Assembly: GCF_019956555.1 (NCBI RefSeq)
Contig: NZ_JAHBDQ010000072.1
Coordinates: forward strand, 148,165-212,164
Direction of reading: 5' to 3'
DNA from: Pseudomonas sp. A-RE-19
GTDB taxonomy: Bacteria; Pseudomonadota; Gammaproteobacteria; Pseudomonadales; Pseudomonadaceae
Length of the DNA stretch: 64,000 bases
In this document: positions 59,597-64,000 of the stretch, piece by piece
How positions within the stretch are numbered: position 1 is the stretch's first letter
Layout of the letters: every line of letters starts with the position of its first letter
Translations under genes and position numbers: made by a program
Notes under the pieces: model-generated
The model's input: only the letters and a program-made list of their open reading frames with translations
The model's database searches: none
What the model was told of the DNA's origin: nothing

Positions 59597-61062
59597 TGAA
59601 TTCGCTATACATCGCCGGTGAATGGCTGGCCGGTCAGGGTGAAACCTTTCAATCGGTAAACCCGGTGACCCAGCAAGTGCTGTGGACCGGCGAAGGCGCC
59701 ACGGTCGGTCAGGTCGAGTCGGCTGTGCAAGCCGCGCGTCAGGCATTCCCGGGCTGGGCCCGTCGCACCCTGGAAGAACGCATCAGCGTGCTGGAGGCCT
59801 TTGCCGCTGCGCTGAAGAATCATGCTGACGAACTGGCTCGCACCATCGGCGAAGAAACCGGTAAACCCCTGTGGGAAGCGGCGACTGAAGTCACCAGCAT
59901 GGTCAACAAGATTGCGATCTCGGTGCAGAGCTACCGCGAACGTACCGGCGAGAAGAGCGGCCCGCTGGGCGACGCCACCGCGGTATTGCGCCATAAACCA
60001 CACGGTGTGGTGGCGGTGTTTGGTCCTTACAACTTCCCCGGCCACCTGCCGAACGGTCACATCGTGCCGGCGCTGCTGGCCGGTAACAGTGTGCTGTTCA
60101 AACCCAGCGAACTGACCCCGAAAGTTGCCGAGCTGACAGTCAAGTGCTGGATCGAAGCCGGTCTGCCGGCCGGCGTGCTGAACCTGCTGCAAGGTGCTCG
60201 CGAAACCGGTATTGCCCTGGCGGCGAATCCGGGTATCGACGGTCTGTTCTTCACCGGTTCCAGCCGCACCGGCAATCATCTGCACAAGCAGTTTTCCGGT
60301 CGTCCAGACAAAATCCTCGCGTTGGAAATGGGCGGCAACAACCCGCTGGTGGTGGATCAGGTCGCGGACCTCGATGCCGCCGTTTACACCATCATTCAGT
60401 CGGCGTTCATTTCTGCCGGTCAGCGTTGCACCTGTGCCCGCCGCTTGCTGGTGCCACAAGGCGCCTGGGGCGACACGCTGCTGGCGCGTCTGGTTGCGGT
60501 CAGCTCGACGATTGAGGTCGGTGCGTTCGATCAGCAACCGGCGCCGTTCATGGGCTCGGTGATTTCCCTCGGCGCTGCGAAAGCGCTGATGGATGCGCAA
60601 GCCCATTTGCTGGCCAACGGCGCCGTGGCGCTGTTGGAAATGACTCAGCCTCAAGCCCAGGCAGCCTTGCTGACCCCGGGTATTCTGGACGTGACGGCGG
60701 TAGCCGATCGCCCGGACGAAGAGCTGTTCGGTCCGCTGCTGCAAGTGATCCGCTACGCTGATTTTGAAGCGGCGATCGCTGAAGCCAACGACACCGACTA
60801 TGGCCTGGCGGCCGGTTTGCTGTCGGATTCCGAAGCGCGTTATCAGCAGTTCTGGCTGGAAAGCCGCGCCGGTATCGTCAACTGGAACAAGCAGCTGACT
60901 GGTGCTGCGAGCAGCGCGCCGTTCGGCGGTGTCGGTGCCTCGGGTAACCATCGCGCCAGCGCCTACTACGCCGCAGACTACTGCGCGTACCCGGTGGCCT
61001 CGCTGGAAACCCCGAGCCTGACCTTGCCGACGGCACTGACCCCGGGCGTGCGCATGTCGTAA
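59596..61062 (+). CDS. aruD: Succinylglutamate semialdehyde dehydrogenase
   Basis: NAD-dependent aldehyde dehydrogenase that oxidises succinylglutamate semialdehyde to succinylglutamate. The 488-residue protein has VAVFGPYNFPGHLPNGHIVP near residue 137, LEMGGNNPLVV with the general-base Glu near residue 244, and SAGQRCTCARRLLVP with the catalytic Cys near residue 277. FNPA-like NWNKQLTGAASSAPFGGVGA is near the end. It is coupled to aruG; a REP pair follows. Confidence 0.95.
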   Translation: MNSLYIAGEWLAGQGETFQSVNPVTQQVLWTGEGATVGQVESAVQAARQAFPGWARRTLEERISVLEAFAAALKNHADELARTIGEETGKPLWEAATEVTSMVNKIAISVQSYRERTGEKSGPLGDATAVLRHKPHGVVAVFGPYNFPGHLPNGHIVPALLAGNSVLFKPSELTPKVAELTVKCWIEAGLPAGVLNLLQGARETGIALAANPGIDGLFFTGSSRTGNHLHKQFSGRPDKILALEMGGNNPLVVDQVADLDAAVYTIIQSAFISAGQRCTCARRLLVPQGAWGDTLLARLVAVSSTIEVGAFDQQPAPFMGSVISLGAAKALMDAQAHLLANGAVALLEMTQPQAQAALLTPGILDVTAVADRPDEELFGPLLQVIRYADFEAAIAEANDTDYGLAAGLLSDSEARYQQFWLESRAGIVNWNKQLTGAASSAPFGGVGASGNHRASAYYAADYCAYPVASLETPSLTLPTALTPGVRMS

Positions 61063-61138
61063 GACCGCTTTCGCGGGCAAGCCTCGCTCCTACAAGGTTG
61101 TGCAAAACCTGTAGGAGCGAGGCTTGCCCGCGAAGGCC
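61063..61138. repeat. REP pair (inverted), GTAGGAGCGAGGC family
   Basis: Arms CGCTTTCGCGGGCAAGCCTC and its complement separated by a short spacer between aruD and aruB. Confidence 0.87.
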
Positions 61139-61202
61139 GCAACCCGGTCTTACTAATGGTTACTTGATGCCTATAACAACAGATTCTCGTGGAGCCTCGC
61201 TG

Positions 61203-62549
61203 ATGAAATCCTATGAAGTCAATTTTGACGGTCTAGTGGGGCCGACCCATAACTACGGCGGCCTGTCCTACGGCAACGTCGCGTCCCAGAGCAACAGCCA
61301 GCAATCTTCGAACCCGAAGGAAGCTGCGCTGCAAGGCCTGGCGAAGATGAAAGCACTGATGGAAATGGGCTTTCAGCAAGGCGTGTTAGCGCCACAAGAA
61401 CGTCCGGACGTCGCCGCACTGCGCCGCCTGGGTTTCAGCGGCACCGACGCCCAGGTGATCGAGCAAGCCGCCAAGCAGGCCATGCCACTGTTGGTTGCCA
61501 ACTGTTCAGCGTCGAGCATGTGGGTCGCCAACGCCGCCACTGTCAGCCCGAGCGCCGACACCGCGGATGGCCGCGTGCACTTCACCGCCGCCAACCTGAA
61601 CTGCAAATACCACCGCAGCATCGAGCACCCGACCACCAGTCGCGTACTGGGAGCGATGTTCGCCGATCAGCAGCACTTCGCGCACCACGCCGCATTGCCG
61701 GCCGTGGCGCAGTTTGGTGATGAGGGCGCGGCCAACCACACCCGTTTCTGCCGTGACTACGGTGAAGCCGGCGTCGAGTTTTTCGTGTTCGGCCGTAGCG
61801 CGTTCGACACCCGTTACCCGGCACCGCAGAAGTACCCGGCGCGCCAGACCCTCGAAGCCTCCCAAGCGGTCGCGCGTTTGCACGGTCTGAGCGATGACGG
61901 AGTGGTTTATGCCCAGCAGAACCCTTCGGTGATCGATCAGGGTGTGTTCCACAACGATGTGATCGCGGTGGGTAACGGCGAGGTGTTGTTCTATCACGAG
62001 GATGCCTTCCTCGACACCGACCGAATGCTCGCTGAGCTGCAAGGCAAACTCGCCAAAGTCGGTGGGAAATTTCAGTCGATCTGCGTACCGCGTTCCGCGG
62101 TCACCGTGGAAGACGCCGTTCGTTCCTACCTGTTCAATAGCCAGCTGCTGTCGCGTCCTGACGGTTCCATGCTGTTGATCGTGCCGGAAGAATGCCGTGG
62201 CAATGAGCGCGTCTGGCAGTACCTGCAAGGCCTGACCAGCTCTGGCGGCCTGATCCGCGAAGTGAAAGTTTTCGATCTCAAGCAGAGCATGCAGAATGGT
62301 GGTGGCCCGGCTTGCCTGCGGTTGCGCGTCGCACTCAACGAAACCGAGCTGGCGGCCGTCAACCAAGGGGTTATCATGACGGCACCGTTGTACGGCACAT
62401 TGACCGAATGGGTCGACAAGCACTATCGCGACCGCATGACCGAAAACGATCTGGCGGACCCGCAATTGCTGCTTGAGTGCCGGACGGCACTGGATGAACT
62501 GACGCAAATCCTTAAACTGGGCGCGGTTTATCCATTCCAGATCAATTGA
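61203..62549 (+). CDS. aruB: N-succinylarginine dihydrolase
   Basis: Hydrolyses succinylarginine to succinylornithine, CO2 and ammonia in the cytosol. The 448-residue AstB-type pentein has MKSYEVNFDGLVGPTHNYGG at the start, HFTAANLNCKYHRSIEHPTT mid-way, FHNDVIAVGNGEVLFYHEDA with the catalytic His, and GGPACLRLRVALNETELAAV containing the catalytic Cys near residue 365. ATG 61203 matches the family. A small conserved gene follows before aruE. Confidence 0.95.
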   Translation: MKSYEVNFDGLVGPTHNYGGLSYGNVASQSNSQQSSNPKEAALQGLAKMKALMEMGFQQGVLAPQERPDVAALRRLGFSGTDAQVIEQAAKQAMPLLVANCSASSMWVANAATVSPSADTADGRVHFTAANLNCKYHRSIEHPTTSRVLGAMFADQQHFAHHAALPAVAQFGDEGAANHTRFCRDYGEAGVEFFVFGRSAFDTRYPAPQKYPARQTLEASQAVARLHGLSDDGVVYAQQNPSVIDQGVFHNDVIAVGNGEVLFYHEDAFLDTDRMLAELQGKLAKVGGKFQSICVPRSAVTVEDAVRSYLFNSQLLSRPDGSMLLIVPEECRGNERVWQYLQGLTSSGGLIREVKVFDLKQSMQNGGGPACLRLRVALNETELAAVNQGVIMTAPLYGTLTEWVDKHYRDRMTENDLADPQLLLECRTALDELTQILKLGAVYPFQIN

Positions 62550-62607
62550 ACGTCGGCGCATTCTTGAATTGAATGCGCCGCGCTATCTCCAGACGAGAGC
62601 GTAAAAC

Positions 62608-62898
62608 ATGAGCGATACCCTGCAGCTGATCCTTGAAGACACCGACGGCACGCAACTGGAAACTTCCTGCACCCGCGTCGCGGTCATGTGGCAAGGCAAA
62701 GAGCTGTGGATCCAGCAGGACGGCCGTGGCCAACTGCTGATCGGCGTGGACGTCGAAGAGGGTGACGCTGAATACGCCAACCTGCTGCTGCGCCCATTGG
62801 CGACTAATCTGGTAAGTCTGCAACTGGAGATGGAACCGGCTGAAATCGGTGATGATGAGGACCACGTACACGGCCCGGATTGCAATCACGACCACTAA
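62608..62898 (+). CDS. Conserved His-rich small protein of the aru operon
   Basis: A 96-residue soluble protein (PA0900-like by position). The strand-rich body is LQLILEDTDGTQLETSCTRV and LWIQQDGRGQLLIGVDVEEG; the end DEDHVHGPDCNHDH is rich in His, Asp and Cys and looks metal-binding. Because aruB and aruE flank it and AruE is a zinc hydrolase, a metal-related accessory role is possible; this is inference. GAGAGCG precedes the ATG. Confidence 0.78.
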   Translation: MSDTLQLILEDTDGTQLETSCTRVAVMWQGKELWIQQDGRGQLLIGVDVEEGDAEYANLLLRPLATNLVSLQLEMEPAEIGDDEDHVHGPDCNHDH

Positions 62899-62910
62899 GG
62901 AAACCGCTCT

Positions 62911-63921
62911 ATGCTCGCCCTCGGCAAACTGCTTGAACTGACCCTCGCCGGCCGCGAACCGGCGGAGAAGACTCAACTGACTGTCGAAGGCGTGCGCATG
63001 CGCTGGTTGAGCGAAGGTGCGCTGGAAGTCCGGCCACCCGAGGCTCGCGACAACGGCCTGGACCTGCTGCTGTCGGCAGGCATCCATGGCAACGAAACAG
63101 CGCCGATCGAGTTGCTCGATCGCCTGTTGCATGACATCGCCCGCGGTGACTTGAAGCCGCGCGCACGTATTCTGTTCCTGTTCGGCAACCCGGAAGCGAT
63201 TCGCAAAGGCGAGCGTTTCATCGAACAGGACGTCAACCGGCTGTTCAACGGCCGTCACGAACAAAGCAGCGGCTCAGAAGCCTTGCGCGCGTGTGAGCTG
63301 GAGCGGCTGGCGGCGAGTTTCTTCAGCCTCCCGGACCGCAGCCGTTTGCACTACGACCTGCACACGGCGATTCGCGGCTCGAAGATTGAGCAATTCGCGT
63401 TGTACCCCTGGAAAGAAGATCGACAGCATTCCCGTCAGGAACTGGCTCGCCTGCGCGCCGCTGGCATGGAAGCGGTGCTGCTGCAAAACAAGCCGTCCAT
63501 CGTGTTCAGCTCGTATACCTATGACAAGCTCGGTGCCGAGTCCTTCACCCTCGAACTGGGCAAGGCAAGACCGTTTGGACAGAACGATGGGGTCAACGTC
63601 AGCCTGCTTGAAGCCCGCCTGAAGCAGATCATCGAAGGCACCGAGCCGGCAATGACCGATGAAGGGCTGGAAGGCTTGCAGCTGTTCAGCGTCGCGCGGG
63701 AAGTCATCAAGCACAGCGATAGCTTCCGCTTGAACCTGCCGGCAGACATTGAAAACTTTTCGGAGTTGAAAGTGGGGTATGTGCTGGCCGAGGATATCGC
63801 CAATACCCGCTGGGTCATTGAAGAGAAGGGCGCCCGGATCATCTTCCCGAACCCCAAGGTCAAGAACGGCCTGCGCGCCGGCATCCTGATCGTGCCGACC
63901 ACCGACGAAAACCTGGCTTAA
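62911..63921 (+). CDS. aruE: Succinylglutamate desuccinylase
   Basis: Releases glutamate and succinate from succinylglutamate, the last step of the pathway. The 336-residue zinc hydrolase shows LLLSAGIHGNETAPIELLDR with H-x-x-E near residue 54, FGNPEAIRKGERFIEQDVNR with the substrate Arg, and RLHYDLHTAIRGSKIEQFAL with the third zinc His near residue 150. AAGGAAACC precedes ATG. It closes the aru operon. Confidence 0.94.
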   Translation: MLALGKLLELTLAGREPAEKTQLTVEGVRMRWLSEGALEVRPPEARDNGLDLLLSAGIHGNETAPIELLDRLLHDIARGDLKPRARILFLFGNPEAIRKGERFIEQDVNRLFNGRHEQSSGSEALRACELERLAASFFSLPDRSRLHYDLHTAIRGSKIEQFALYPWKEDRQHSRQELARLRAAGMEAVLLQNKPSIVFSSYTYDKLGAESFTLELGKARPFGQNDGVNVSLLEARLKQIIEGTEPAMTDEGLEGLQLFSVAREVIKHSDSFRLNLPADIENFSELKVGYVLAEDIANTRWVIEEKGARIIFPNPKVKNGLRAGILIVPTTDENLA

Positions 63922-63938
63922 GCACAACACATAATAAA

Positions 63939-63967
63939 TGTGGGAGCGGGCTTGCTCGCGAAAGCGG
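63939..63967. repeat. REP arm at the window edge
   Basis: ATGTGGGAGCGGGCTTGCTC after aruE. The facing arm, if present, lies beyond the window. Confidence 0.65.
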
Positions 63968-64000
63968 ACTGACAGTCAACAAATGCGTTGAATGTTAAAC

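Noticed and set aside
1647..63967. Repeated palindromes as a CRISPR array
   Set aside because: The copies are dispersed singly or as inverted pairs between genes, without regular spacers; they are REP elements.

Overview
The window reads as chromosome from a Pseudomonas of the fluorescens lineage. The evidence is the aotJQMOP-argR-aruCFGDB-E arginine block in P. aeruginosa PAO1 order, a gnuR-gntK-gntP gluconate locus, many Pseudomonas REP palindromes (cores like GTAGGAGCGAGGC, TGTGGGAGCGAGCC and GTAGGAGCTGCCG), GC-rich codon use and densely packed genes. No rRNA, tRNA, IS element or CRISPR array was seen.

Layout. 1-5060: YihY-type membrane protein coupled to a peptide deformylase, a GNAT enzyme, two glutathione transferases and a LysR regulator. 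5121-8385: gluconate regulon (LacI-type repressor, gluconokinase, permease) with three copies of a putative operator and a clear terminator. 8511-12900: AlaC-type aminotransferase, LysE-type exporter, GyrI-like protein, two GNAT enzymes, an FMN-binding oxidase-like protein. 13042-15693: four-gene ECF42-type sigma factor operon (NTF2-like, YCII/DGPF, AHSA1, sigma) with a candidate self-dependent promoter. 15815-30953: LysR/PACE efflux pair, Pit phosphate transporter, ZntB/CorA channel, chemoreceptor, GAF histidine kinase, PepSY protein, periplasmic glycerophosphodiesterase, amidotransferase/monooxygenase pair with a divergent LysR gene, DUF1003-like protein, TetR/metallo-beta-lactamase-fold divergent pair. 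31007-33539: two small HTH proteins, AraC regulator, TauE exporter.

33654-39490 is an accessory region beside nrdB. It holds a secreted protein of unknown function, a zinc-ribbon-like protein, an McrA-like HNH endonuclease, a Bro-N antirepressor whose leader looks like the P1/P7 C4 antisense-RNA switch, and a strongly AT-rich two-gene operon pairing a ParA/MinD-like ATPase with a small class III nucleotide-cyclase-like protein. This last pair is the best candidate for an undescribed, possibly anti-phage, system.

39593-44563: nrdB (nrdA is not in the window), two small secreted proteins, a duplicated REP element and acetyl-CoA synthetase. 45237-63921: arginine/ornithine uptake (aotJQMOP), its regulator ArgR, and the arginine succinyltransferase catabolic genes. 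They are interrupted between argR and aruC by a 1676-residue leucine-rich-repeat protein of dermonecrotic-toxin type. ArgR-type half-sites lie before aruC, tying uptake and catabolism together.

All calls rest on reading the sequence and remembered family knowledge. No database search was run.
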